Shown: one piece after another, positions 26,705 to 34,257 of the stretch
Layout of the letters: the number at the start of each line of letters is the position of its first letter
How positions within the stretch are numbered: the stretch's first letter is position 1
Assembly (NCBI RefSeq): GCF_005222675.1
Contig: NZ_STGE01000017.1
Coordinates: 62,001 to 126,000 of the forward strand
Length of the DNA: 64,000 nt
Direction: 5' to 3'
From: Mycolicibacterium sp. CR10
Lineage (GTDB): Bacteria; Actinomycetota; Actinomycetes; Mycobacteriales; Mycobacteriaceae
Notes under the pieces: generated by a model
Databases searched by the model: none
The model's input: the letters and a program-made list of their open reading frames with translations, nothing else
Told to the model about the DNA's origin: nothing
Position numbers and translations under genes: made by a program

Positions 26705-27733
26705 TCAGATGTCCAGGAAGACGGCTCCGTCACGCCACGTGTCGAGGATCTCGGTCACGCGGGCCCCCACCCGGTGTCGGGCGTCGTCACGGTCGACGCC
26801 CAACATGAGCAGGTCGTCGTAGTCGGTGTCGATATGGCGCACGGAGGCGGCGACAGCCAGTCGCACTGCGTCGGGTTCCAGAGCGCGACCGGCGGCGCTG
26901 CGGCCGATGCGTCCGCTACCGCGGAGGGCGGCGTGGTAGGCGATCGCATCGGCACGCGCCGTTGGGCAGCCCGGGAACTGTGCACGAATGGCAGCGGCGA
27001 ACTCATCGCGGAACTTCTCATCGACCTCGGCGCGACGGTTCTGATCGTGCTGGCGGCGGATAGCGCGGGCGTCGGCGTCCTCAAGACACTGCCGGGCGGC
27101 CTCTTCGATTGCGTCGACCTCGGCCAGAATGCCTTGTCGCTCATAGCGTTTGCGTCTCGTGCTCCAGCGGACGACCACGGCCGACAAGCGGCTGGCCTTC
27201 TTGGCGCGACGCGTCAGGGCGGCATCGCCAGAGGGCAGGAAGACGAGGTGGCCGAGGTCGGCGCAGTCGAGGCAGAGGGCACCGGAATTCGCCTTGAGCA
27301 GGAGATCGCCGGTGTCGTCACCGCATGAGGCGCACGTGAAGGCGTTGACGGCCCAGAACACGGTCATCTCGCGGGACCGCTTTCGGGGCGCTTTGGGCCC
27401 GGGGTCCTCGGTGACAGCCCAGCGGGTACGGAAGGCGCGCTCGGCCGCAGCGTCGCCATCGACGGTGAAGTGCAGGCCGCCGTAATCAGTGTCCCAGGGT
27501 TGCAGGCCGTGGTCCCGCGCCCAGTCCCGCAACGCGTCGAGGGCGGCGGCGGCCTTGGTGTTGTCGACGGCGACGCAGCGGTCCAGCGAGGTCACGCGGC
27601 CCCACAGCCAGCGGTCGACGTTCGGTTGGGCGAGCCAACCCAGGCCGATCAAAATGTCGATGGGCGTGATGAATTGCTGTTCGGCGAGCGTGGCCTCGGC
27701 GACTCGGGCGATGCGGCTTTCCAGACGTGCCAT
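26705..27733 (-). CDS. DUF2293-domain protein with zinc-ribbon-like core
   Basis: A 342-residue protein of unknown function. The middle has two CxxC pairs (CASCGDDTG and LCLDCADLGH) consistent with a zinc ribbon. The C-terminal half, FPGCPTARADAIAYHAALRGSGRIGRSAAGRAL to HIDTDYDDLLMLGVDRDDAR, is the DUF2293 pattern seen in actinobacteria. The N-terminal part has no recognisable motif. It stands alone, bracketed by family B palindromes at 26628 and 27795. A nucleic-acid role is a guess from the zinc pairs and Arg-rich stretch RRAKKASRLSAVVVRWSTRRKRY. Confidence 0.82.
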   Translation of the reverse strand: MARLESRIARVAEATLAEQQFITPIDILIGLGWLAQPNVDRWLWGRVTSLDRCVAVDNTKAAAALDALRDWARDHGLQPWDTDYGGLHFTVDGDAAAERAFRTRWAVTEDPGPKAPRKRSREMTVFWAVNAFTCASCGDDTGDLLLKANSGALCLDCADLGHLVFLPSGDAALTRRAKKASRLSAVVVRWSTRRKRYERQGILAEVDAIEEAARQCLEDADARAIRRQHDQNRRAEVDEKFRDEFAAAIRAQFPGCPTARADAIAYHAALRGSGRIGRSAAGRALEPDAVRLAVAASVRHIDTDYDDLLMLGVDRDDARHRVGARVTEILDTWRDGAVFLDI

Positions 27734-27794
27734 GACGGTGCCAAGAGTACTTCTGCCCTGCGACAGCGGACGCGATTGATCGACCGGTCATTCG

Positions 27795-27850
27795 GGCTGC
27801 GCTGACGGCGGGGCTCTCTCGAACTTCTCCGCCACCAGCGCAGCCTCAAC
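27795..27850. repeat. Palindromic repeat, family B copy 2
   Basis: GGCTGCGCTGACGGCG (27795-27810) pairs with CGCCACCAGCGCAGCC (27830-27845) around GGGCTCTCTCGAACTTCT. The right arm is nearly identical to copy 1, including the following TCAAC. It lies between the divergent DUF2293 and DUF1707 genes, so termination alone does not explain it. Confidence 0.9.
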
Positions 27851-27864
27851 GGACTGGAACACAT

Positions 27865-27915
27865 CTTGACAGTGACTAGTTCTAGCGGCATAGTCAGGAA
27901 CTAGTCACCGTCAAG
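27865..27915 (+). promoter_or_regulatory. Strong promoter inside an 18-bp inverted repeat, upstream of the DUF1707 gene
   Basis: CTTGACAGTGACTAGTTC (27865-27882) and GAACTAGTCACCGTCAAG (27898-27915) are inverted repeats with one mismatch. The left arm holds a consensus -35 TTGACA (27866-27871); 17 bases further is CATAGT (27889-27894) as -10. Each arm would cover one side of the promoter, as for a repressor-controlled start. GGGAGG lies ten bases before the ATG. Confidence 0.72.
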
Positions 27916-27934
27916 ATCGGGAGGACCCACCGTC

Positions 27935-28375
27935 ATGGATATTCGCGAACCGCTCGCCCCCAACCTTCGCGCCGGGGATCGCGAGCGAGAATCCACCGCA
28001 ACGCTGCTCGGTCTGGCACTCGCCCAGGGCTACTTGGAGATGCCCGAATACGAGTCCCGGCTGCAGACCGCGTTCACCGCGCAGACCACCCCCGAACTGC
28101 GTCAACTCACCTCCGACCTACCGGTGGCGCAGCTGCGGCAGAACGACCCGAGGCGTCACGCCGCCAGGCGCGCGGCGGCCCGGCGCAGCGTCCAGATCCA
28201 CCTGGCGGCCTACCTGGCCATGGTCGTCATCGTGCTGACGGTCTGGCTCGCGGTCGGGTTGTCGGCGGGCGCCTGGTACTTCTGGCCGATCTGGCCGATC
28301 CTCGGCGCGGGCATCGGCGTTGTCGGGCATGCGCTGCCGATCGGGTTCGCATTCCCCCACTGCGCACGTCCCTAG
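27935..28375 (+). CDS. DUF1707 (SHOCT-like) and 2TM-domain protein
   Basis: A 146-residue protein. The N-terminal DUF1707 domain is clear (LRAGDRERESTATLLGLALAQGYLEMPEYESRLQTAFTAQTTPELRQLTSDLP). It is followed by a basic linker and two membrane helices (VQIHLAAYLAMVVIVLTVWLAVGL and FWPIWPILGAGIGVVGHALPIG). DUF1707 proteins are common in actinobacteria with no settled function. The gene has its own strong, palindrome-embedded promoter and is immediately followed by a perfect 17-bp inverted repeat. Confidence 0.9.
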   Translation: MDIREPLAPNLRAGDRERESTATLLGLALAQGYLEMPEYESRLQTAFTAQTTPELRQLTSDLPVAQLRQNDPRRHAARRAAARRSVQIHLAAYLAMVVIVLTVWLAVGLSAGAWYFWPIWPILGAGIGVVGHALPIGFAFPHCARP

Positions 28376-28438
28376 CGCCGGAATTGCATTCCGCGCGAAC
28401 AAGTTCGAGAAAAGCCCGCGTGGAATGCAATTCCGGCG
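28376..28438. terminator. Perfect 17-bp inverted repeat, likely two-way terminator
   Basis: CGCCGGAATTGCATTCC (28376-28392) and GGAATGCAATTCCGGCG (28422-28438) are exact inverted repeats separated by 29 bases. It fills the gap between the convergent DUF1707 and antiporter genes, starting right after the TAG stop. Read on the minus strand its centre, GGGCTTTTCTCGAACTTGT, matches the centre of family B palindromes although the arms are unrelated. Confidence 0.7.
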
Positions 28439-28453
28439 GGAAGGGCGAGGCAC

Positions 28454-29950
28454 CTAGTCGCGTTCGCCGTATTCGTCGAACCAGTAGGCGAGCTTGCCCC
28501 GGCGGCTGACGGCGCGCAGGCGTCGTTCCGCCAACTCCCGCGTCGCGGTGGTCGTCACGATCAGCAGTTCGTCGCCGATCGCCAACCGGTCGATCGGCTG
28601 AGGAACGAACGAGTGCCCGTCCCGGATGATCAGCGTGATGACGCTCGGATCAGGCAGCCGCAGTTCGAGCACCGTCACGTTGTGCAGACGCGACCCCGGG
28701 CTCACCGTCATGGTCATCAGCTCGGCGCCGAGCACATCCAGCGGCGCGGCGTCCACCTGGATCTCACGGGTGGTGTCGCGCGGAATGAGGTCGAGCCATT
28801 CGGCGACCCGTCGCAGACTCGGCCCCTGGATCAGCATGTACAGCACCACGAGGATGAACACGATGTTGAGCAGCCGGCCGCTGTCGGGCACCCCGGCGAC
28901 GATCGGATAGGTCGCCAGCACGATGGGCACCGCACCGCGCAGACCCGCCCACGACAGGAAGGCCTGCTCCCGCCACGGCACCTTGAACCCGATGAGCGAC
29001 ACCGCGACGGACAGGGGTCTGGCGAGAAGCAACAGCACCAGGCCGGTGATGATCGCCGGCACGACTTCGTCGAGGAGTTCGTCGGGTGATACCAACAGCC
29101 CGAGGATGACGAACACTCCGATCTGGGCCAGCCAGCCCGCCCCCTCGGCGAATGATCGAGTGGCCGAGCGGTGCGGTAGGCCGGAGTTGGCGAGCACCAC
29201 ACCGGCCAGGTAGGCGGCGAGGAATCCGCTCGCGTGAGCCGAGCCCGCGGCCGCGAACGCGACCATGCCCAGGCCGAACGTCGCGAGGGGGTAGAGGCCC
29301 GCGGCCGGCAACGCGATCCGCCGCAATGTCATCGCGCCGAGAAATCCGGCGCCGAGGCCGATCAGCGTGCCAACCACCAACTCGTACAACATCGTCACGG
29401 CAAGGGCACCCGGCTCCAACAGAAGCGGGGTCGCGCTGAAGAGCAGCACCAGGATGACGGCCGGAGCGTCGTTAAAGCCGGACTCCGCCTCCAGCAGCCC
29501 GCTCAGCCGCCTGGGCAGCGGCACCACCCGCAGGACCGAAAAGACCGCCGCAGCATCGGTACTCGAGACGATCGCCCCCAGCAGTAGAGCCAGCTGCCAG
29601 GGCATCCCGAGCAGCCAGTGCACTGCTGCCGCGGTGACCAGGGTGCTGACCGCGACACCTACCGTCGCGAGGACACCCGCTGGCGCGAGCACCTTGCGGA
29701 TGTCACTGAACCGGGTGGTCAGACCGCCCTCGACCAGAATGATTCCCAATGCGGCGGTGCCGATGTCCTGCGCCAGTTGCGCGTTGTCGAATTCCAGCCC
29801 GAGCCCGTCCTCGCCAACAAGCACGCCGACGCCGAGGAACAGCAATAGGCTGGGCAGGCCGGCTCCGGTGGCCAGCCTCGTCGCGGCGATGCTCGCCAGC
29901 AGCACGAGGCCACCGATGAACAGCGCCACATAGAGCTGGTGCAGGCTCAA
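28454..29950 (-). CDS. CPA1-type K+(Na+)/H+ antiporter with RCK_C domain
   Basis: A 498-residue cation/proton antiporter (NhaP2/CvrA type). About 12 to 13 membrane helices lead to the cytoplasmic RCK_C/TrkA_C domain (LDVLGAELMTMTVSPGSRLHNVTVLELRLP to GDELLIVTTT). The conserved ESGFNDAPAVIL segment corresponds to the ion-binding Asn-Asp motif of CPA1 antiporters. It diverges from the TrkA-like gene at 30045, and the mrp operon follows that gene, so this is a cation-homeostasis locus. Confidence 0.93.
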   Translation of the reverse strand: MSLHQLYVALFIGGLVLLASIAATRLATGAGLPSLLLFLGVGVLVGEDGLGLEFDNAQLAQDIGTAALGIILVEGGLTTRFSDIRKVLAPAGVLATVGVAVSTLVTAAAVHWLLGMPWQLALLLGAIVSSTDAAAVFSVLRVVPLPRRLSGLLEAESGFNDAPAVILVLLFSATPLLLEPGALAVTMLYELVVGTLIGLGAGFLGAMTLRRIALPAAGLYPLATFGLGMVAFAAAGSAHASGFLAAYLAGVVLANSGLPHRSATRSFAEGAGWLAQIGVFVILGLLVSPDELLDEVVPAIITGLVLLLLARPLSVAVSLIGFKVPWREQAFLSWAGLRGAVPIVLATYPIVAGVPDSGRLLNIVFILVVLYMLIQGPSLRRVAEWLDLIPRDTTREIQVDAAPLDVLGAELMTMTVSPGSRLHNVTVLELRLPDPSVITLIIRDGHSFVPQPIDRLAIGDELLIVTTTATRELAERRLRAVSRRGKLAYWFDEYGERD

Positions 29951-30044
29951 CGGAACCCTTCCTCGCCGAGGTCAGGGGGCACTGGGGTCGGTGCAAGTAA
30001 AGCAGGGCCGACATCTGAAGGTCTTGGTGGCGAAGGAGACACCC

Positions 30045-30743
30045 ATGCGGATCGCGATTTCCGGCGCCGGCGCGGTCGGTCGATCCGTCGCGCAGGAGCT
30101 GGTGGAGTACGGCCACAAGGTCCTGCTCATCGAGAAGGAATTCGCGCGATACGCACCCGCGACCGTCCCTGGAGCAGAGTGGTTTCTTGCCGACGCGTGC
30201 GAGGTGGCCTCCCTGGAGGAAGCCGAGATGCACATCTGCGACGTCGCGATCGCGGCGACCGGCGACGACAAGTCCAACCTCGCCATGGCGCTCCTCGCCA
30301 AGTCCGAGTTCGGGATCAGCAGGGTGGTCGCCCGGATCAACGACTCCCGCAATGACTGGCTATTCACCGAGGCGTGGGGCATCGATGTGGCGGTGTCCAC
30401 CCCCAAGGCGCTGGTCGCCGCGGTGGAGGGCGCGATCGACGTGGGGCACCTGATCCGCCTGATGGACCTCGGCAAAGGCACTCGGTCCGGTCTGGGTGAG
30501 GGGCCGGCCAACGTCGCCAAACTCACGTTGCCTCCGGACAGTCCGCTGGTGGGCCAACGGGTGCGGGACCTCGCGATGCCGGAGAACAGTGCCCTCGTCA
30601 CGCTGATGCGGGGCAACCGCCTGATCATCCCCACGCCCGATGACGTCCTCGGCGCCGGTGACGAGATGCTGTTCATCTCCGAATCCGCCGTCGAGAGCCG
30701 GATCAAGGCGATGGTGCAGGGCGCGGCACCGCCGCGGCGTTGA
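30045..30743 (+). CDS. TrkA-like K+ transport regulator (RCK_N + RCK_C)
   Basis: A 232-residue cytoplasmic NAD-binding regulator. The Rossmann loop GAGAVGRSVAQELVEYGHKVLLIEKE opens the RCK_N domain, and ANVAKLTLPPDSPLVGQRVRDLAMPENSALVTLMR opens the RCK_C domain. Such proteins gate potassium channels or Trk/Ktr pores. No Trk or Ktr pore gene is adjacent; candidates for partners are the divergent antiporter (which has its own RCK_C domain) and distant genes. The ATG at 30045 has GAAGGAGA upstream, better placed than the frame start at 29991. Confidence 0.92.
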   Translation: MRIAISGAGAVGRSVAQELVEYGHKVLLIEKEFARYAPATVPGAEWFLADACEVASLEEAEMHICDVAIAATGDDKSNLAMALLAKSEFGISRVVARINDSRNDWLFTEAWGIDVAVSTPKALVAAVEGAIDVGHLIRLMDLGKGTRSGLGEGPANVAKLTLPPDSPLVGQRVRDLAMPENSALVTLMRGNRLIIPTPDDVLGAGDEMLFISESAVESRIKAMVQGAAPPRR

Positions 30744-30784
30744 GTGGGCTGACGAGTGCGAGATCGGCTCCCCGTAGACTGGGG

Positions 30785-30798
30785 TGACTCCAGAGTCA
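30785..30798. promoter_or_regulatory. Palindrome upstream of the mrp operon
   Basis: TGACTCCAGAGTCA is a palindrome with a two-base centre, 91 bases before the mrpA ATG. A weak TAGACT (about 30774) just before it could be a -10. The remaining leader (30799-30889) has a T7 run at 30877-30883 but no recognised element. Confidence 0.35.
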
Positions 30799-30889
30799 GT
30801 CCGGCTGACACCTTCCTGTCCACCTGCCCGACGGCACCAACCGCCTGACAGCGTTGCCGACCCCGACGAGACGGAGTTTTTTTCTCGCC

Positions 30890-33790
30890 ATGCTCGCCAT
30901 CCTCGCTGCACACGCAGTGGCCACACTGTTGGCACCGCTGCTCGTGTACCGCTGGGGACGGTTGGCCTTCTACCCGCTGGCCCTCGTGCCGCTCGGCTCC
31001 CTGGTCTGGGTGGCGCTGCACTGGCCCGGCGCGGGTGCGCCGAAGACCGTGAACGTCGCATGGGTGCCAGAGCTGTCGATGGACATCACCCTGCGTTTCG
31101 ACGCGCTCGCCGCGATCATGAGCCTGCTGGTCCTCGGTATCGGGGCGCTGGTCCTGTTCTACTGCGCCGGCTATTTCCATCACCACGACGGCCACTCCGA
31201 GAAGCGGCTCCCCAGTTTCGCCGCCGAGCTCGTCGCGTTCTCGGGCGCGATGTTCGGCCTGGTCACCGCCGACAACATGCTCGTGCTCTATGTGTTCTGG
31301 GAAATCACGACGGTCCTGTCGTTCCTTCTCGTCGGGCACTACGCCGAACGCGCGACGAGCCGGCGGGCCGCGACGCAGGCACTGCTGGTGACGACGTTCG
31401 GCGGGCTGGCGATGCTGGTCGGCATCGTCGTGCTGGGCAACATCACGGGCACCTACCTGCTCTCCGAGCTCATCGCCGACCCGCCGACCGGCCTGGCGGC
31501 CTCGGTGGCGGTGGTGCTGATCCTCATCGGTGCGCTGTCGAAGTCGGCGATCGTGCCGATGCACTTCTGGCTGCCCGGCGCGATGGCGGCCCCGACGCCG
31601 GTGAGCGCGTATCTGCATGCGGCCGCAATGGTCAAGGCCGGCGTCTACCTGATCGCGAGATTGACTCCGGGGTTCTCCGACTCACCCGAGTGGCGTCCGA
31701 CCGTGGTGACGCTGGGGCTGCTGACAATGGTGCTGGCCGGGTGGCGCGCCGTTCGCGAGTACGACCTCAAGCTGATCCTGGCGTTCGGCACCGTCAGCCA
31801 ACTGGGACTGATCACCATCATGGTCGGATCGGGCGGCAGCGAGATGATGCTCGCCGGGTTGGCCATGCTGTGCGCGCACGCGATGTTCAAGGCCGCGTTG
31901 TTCATGGTCGTCGGGATCGTCGACCACGCGACCGGCACCCGCGACATCCGTAGGCTCGCGTGGCTCGGTGACCGCAGCAGGCCTCTGCTGATCATCGCCG
32001 TCGGCGCGACCGCGAGCATGGCCGCACTGCCGCCGTTCCTCGGGTTCATCGCCAAGGAAGCCGACTTCGAGACCGTGCTGCACAGCCCGACGCTGGGGGC
32101 GGCGGCACCGTTCGTCCTCGCAGGCATCGCATTCGGCTCGGTGCTGACCACCGTGTACAGCCTGCGGTTCCTGTTCGGCGCATTCGGCCGAAAAGGCTTG
32201 CCGCGCCCCAGTACCCGGGTCGCCGAGATGCACCGGCCCGAGGTCGCGTTCCTCGTGCCGCCTGCCCTTCTGGCCGCCGCCGGCCTGCTCTTCGGACTCT
32301 GGCCGTCGACGCTGGACAACATCCTCGACGACTACGCCGACACCGTGCCGGACCCTGCCGGCTACGTCGCGGACTACGACCTGGCGCTGTGGCACGGCCT
32401 CAACCTGCCGCTGGCACTGTCGGCGCTGGTGCTGGCGACCGGTACCGCGGTGTACTTCGGCCGTAACCGGTTGCGCCGCAACCGCGTCGGGTTCCTGCCA
32501 CTCGCCAATGCCGACCGCATCTACGACGCCGTCCTGCGGGGTGCCGATGTGATGTCGGTGCGCCTGACCGCCGTCACCCAGCGCGGCTCCATCCCGGCGA
32601 CGCAGTCGGTCATCCTGGCGACCCTGGTGCTGGTGCCGGTCACCGTCCTGGCACTGGGTGCCCGCGATCGCCCGCACTTCGAACTGTGGGACTCGCCTCC
32701 CCAGGTGGTGGTCGGGCTGCTGATGGTCGCTGCCGCACTGGGCGCGACCGTGATGCGCAATCGACTTGCCGCAGTGCTGCTGGTCGGCGTCACCGGATAC
32801 GGGTGCGGGACCATCTTCGCCTTCCACGGCGCGCCCGATCTGGCGTTGACGCAGTTCCTGGTCGAGACACTGACCCTGGTCGTCTTCGTCCTGGTGCTCC
32901 GGATCCTGCCCGCCGAGACCGGCGAAGCCGACGTCAAGCGGTTCCGTGTTCCCCGTGCCGCGCTGGCGCTGGCGGTCGGGGCGACGGTCACCATCCTCGC
33001 CGCGTTCGCGATGGCCGCCCGGACCACCCGACCGATCGCGGAGCTACTCCCGGACGCCGCCTACCTGCGCGGCCACGGCGCCAACACCGTCAACGTGCTA
33101 CTCGTCGACATCCGCGCCTGGGACACGATGGGTGAGGTGGCGGTGCTGCTCGTCGCCGCGACCGGCGTTGCGTCCCTGGTGTTCCGCAGCCGACGGTTCG
33201 GCGCCGCACCGCGGGTCGCCGACGCCGGTCAGCCAGATATCGGCCAGCTCGCGGTGTTCGCGAACAACAGCCCCGCCGCCGGCGAGACCACCTGGCTCAA
33301 GGGCAGCGAATTGCGTGACCCTCGGCACCGGTCGCTGGTGCTCGAGGTCGCCACCCGGCTCATCTTCCCGGTGATGATGGTGCTGTCTGCGTACTTCTTC
33401 TTCGCCGGGCACAACACACCTGGCGGCGGTTTCGCCGGTGGTCTGATGGCGGGGCTGGCGCTGGTGCTGCGATACCTCGCGGGCGGTCGCTACGAGCTGG
33501 GCGAGACCCTCCCGCTGGATGCCGGAAAGATCCTCGGGGTCGGGCTGACTCTGGCGGCCGGCACGGCCGCGGGTTCGCTGTTGGTCGGGGCACCCGTCCT
33601 GTCGTCGGCGCTGATCGAAGTGGACGTGCCCGTGCTGGGCACGGTCAAGTTCGTCACCGCCCTTTTCTTCGACCTGGGGGTGTACCTGATCGTGGTGGGC
33701 CTTGTGCTCGACGTGTTGCGCAGCCTCGGCGCTCGTATCGACGTGGAGATCAGCGAGCAGCAACGATCCACGGCGAGGTCAGTGCGATGA
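30890..33790 (+). CDS. mrpA: Mrp-type Na+/H+ antiporter subunit A, fused with subunit B domain
   Basis: A membrane protein of 966 residues. The N-terminal two thirds is the NADH-dehydrogenase-5-like core (VTADNMLVLYVFWEITTVLSFLLVGH, with KSAIVPMHFWLPGAMAAPTPVSAYLHAA), followed by the MrpA C-terminal extension. The final part (LIFPVMMVLSAYFFFAGHNTPGGGFAGGLMAGLALVLRYL) is the MnhB domain, so A and B are fused, as common in actinobacteria; hence no separate mrpB. I use the ATG at 30890, although a TTG at 30854 is in frame and the ribosome site GGAG is a long 14 bases away. The stop overlaps mrpC (ATGA). Confidence 0.95.
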   Translation: MLAILAAHAVATLLAPLLVYRWGRLAFYPLALVPLGSLVWVALHWPGAGAPKTVNVAWVPELSMDITLRFDALAAIMSLLVLGIGALVLFYCAGYFHHHDGHSEKRLPSFAAELVAFSGAMFGLVTADNMLVLYVFWEITTVLSFLLVGHYAERATSRRAATQALLVTTFGGLAMLVGIVVLGNITGTYLLSELIADPPTGLAASVAVVLILIGALSKSAIVPMHFWLPGAMAAPTPVSAYLHAAAMVKAGVYLIARLTPGFSDSPEWRPTVVTLGLLTMVLAGWRAVREYDLKLILAFGTVSQLGLITIMVGSGGSEMMLAGLAMLCAHAMFKAALFMVVGIVDHATGTRDIRRLAWLGDRSRPLLIIAVGATASMAALPPFLGFIAKEADFETVLHSPTLGAAAPFVLAGIAFGSVLTTVYSLRFLFGAFGRKGLPRPSTRVAEMHRPEVAFLVPPALLAAAGLLFGLWPSTLDNILDDYADTVPDPAGYVADYDLALWHGLNLPLALSALVLATGTAVYFGRNRLRRNRVGFLPLANADRIYDAVLRGADVMSVRLTAVTQRGSIPATQSVILATLVLVPVTVLALGARDRPHFELWDSPPQVVVGLLMVAAALGATVMRNRLAAVLLVGVTGYGCGTIFAFHGAPDLALTQFLVETLTLVVFVLVLRILPAETGEADVKRFRVPRAALALAVGATVTILAAFAMAARTTRPIAELLPDAAYLRGHGANTVNVLLVDIRAWDTMGEVAVLLVAATGVASLVFRSRRFGAAPRVADAGQPDIGQLAVFANNSPAAGETTWLKGSELRDPRHRSLVLEVATRLIFPVMMVLSAYFFFAGHNTPGGGFAGGLMAGLALVLRYLAGGRYELGETLPLDAGKILGVGLTLAAGTAAGSLLVGAPVLSSALIEVDVPVLGTVKFVTALFFDLGVYLIVVGLVLDVLRSLGARIDVEISEQQRSTARSVR

Positions 33791-34257
33791 CCACCTACCT
33801 GGTTCCCCTCATCCTCATCGGTGCCCTCACGGCGGCCGGGGTGTACCTGTTACTGGAACGAAGCCTGACCCGAATGTTGTTGGGGCTGTTGCTGATCAGC
33901 AATGCCATCAACCTGCTCATCCTCTCGGCCGGCGGGCCGTCGGGCAACCCTCCCGTGCGTGGCCGCACCAGCGGCAGTGAGACCACGACCGCGGACCCGT
34001 TGGCACAGGGCCTGATCCTGACCGCGATCGTGATCACCATGGGCGTCGCGGCCTTCGTGCTTGCGTTGACCTACCGCTCCTACCGCCTCAACACCATCGA
34101 GGAGGTCAGCAACGACCCCGAGGACACCCGGGTGTCCAAGCTGTCCGGCAAGGAATCCATCGAGGAGGACGAGGACCACCTCGATCCTGATCACACCCGA
34201 GACACCGACCTGCCCGACGAACTCGACGCGCTCCCCGGTTTCGAGGGGTCGCGATGA
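33787..34257 (+). CDS. mrpC: Mrp antiporter subunit C
   Basis: A 156-residue NuoK-like subunit. Three helices are clear (LILIGALTAAGVYLLLERSLTRMLLGLLLISNAINLLIL and the third LILTAIVITMGVAAFVLALTYRSY), with a loop carrying DPLAQGLILTAIVITMG, the conserved NuoK-type sequence. A long acidic tail (SIEEDEDHLDPDHTRDTDLPDELD) extends it beyond the usual 110 residues or so. ATG overlaps the mrpA stop, and its own stop overlaps mrpD. Confidence 0.96.
   Translation: MTTYLVPLILIGALTAAGVYLLLERSLTRMLLGLLLISNAINLLILSAGGPSGNPPVRGRTSGSETTTADPLAQGLILTAIVITMGVAAFVLALTYRSYRLNTIEEVSNDPEDTRVSKLSGKESIEEDEDHLDPDHTRDTDLPDELDALPGFEGSR

Noticed and set aside
30877-30883. Phase-variable T7 tract at the mrpA start
   Set aside because: With the ATG at 30890 the tract is in the leader and cannot shift the frame; it matters only if the TTG at 30854 is the start.
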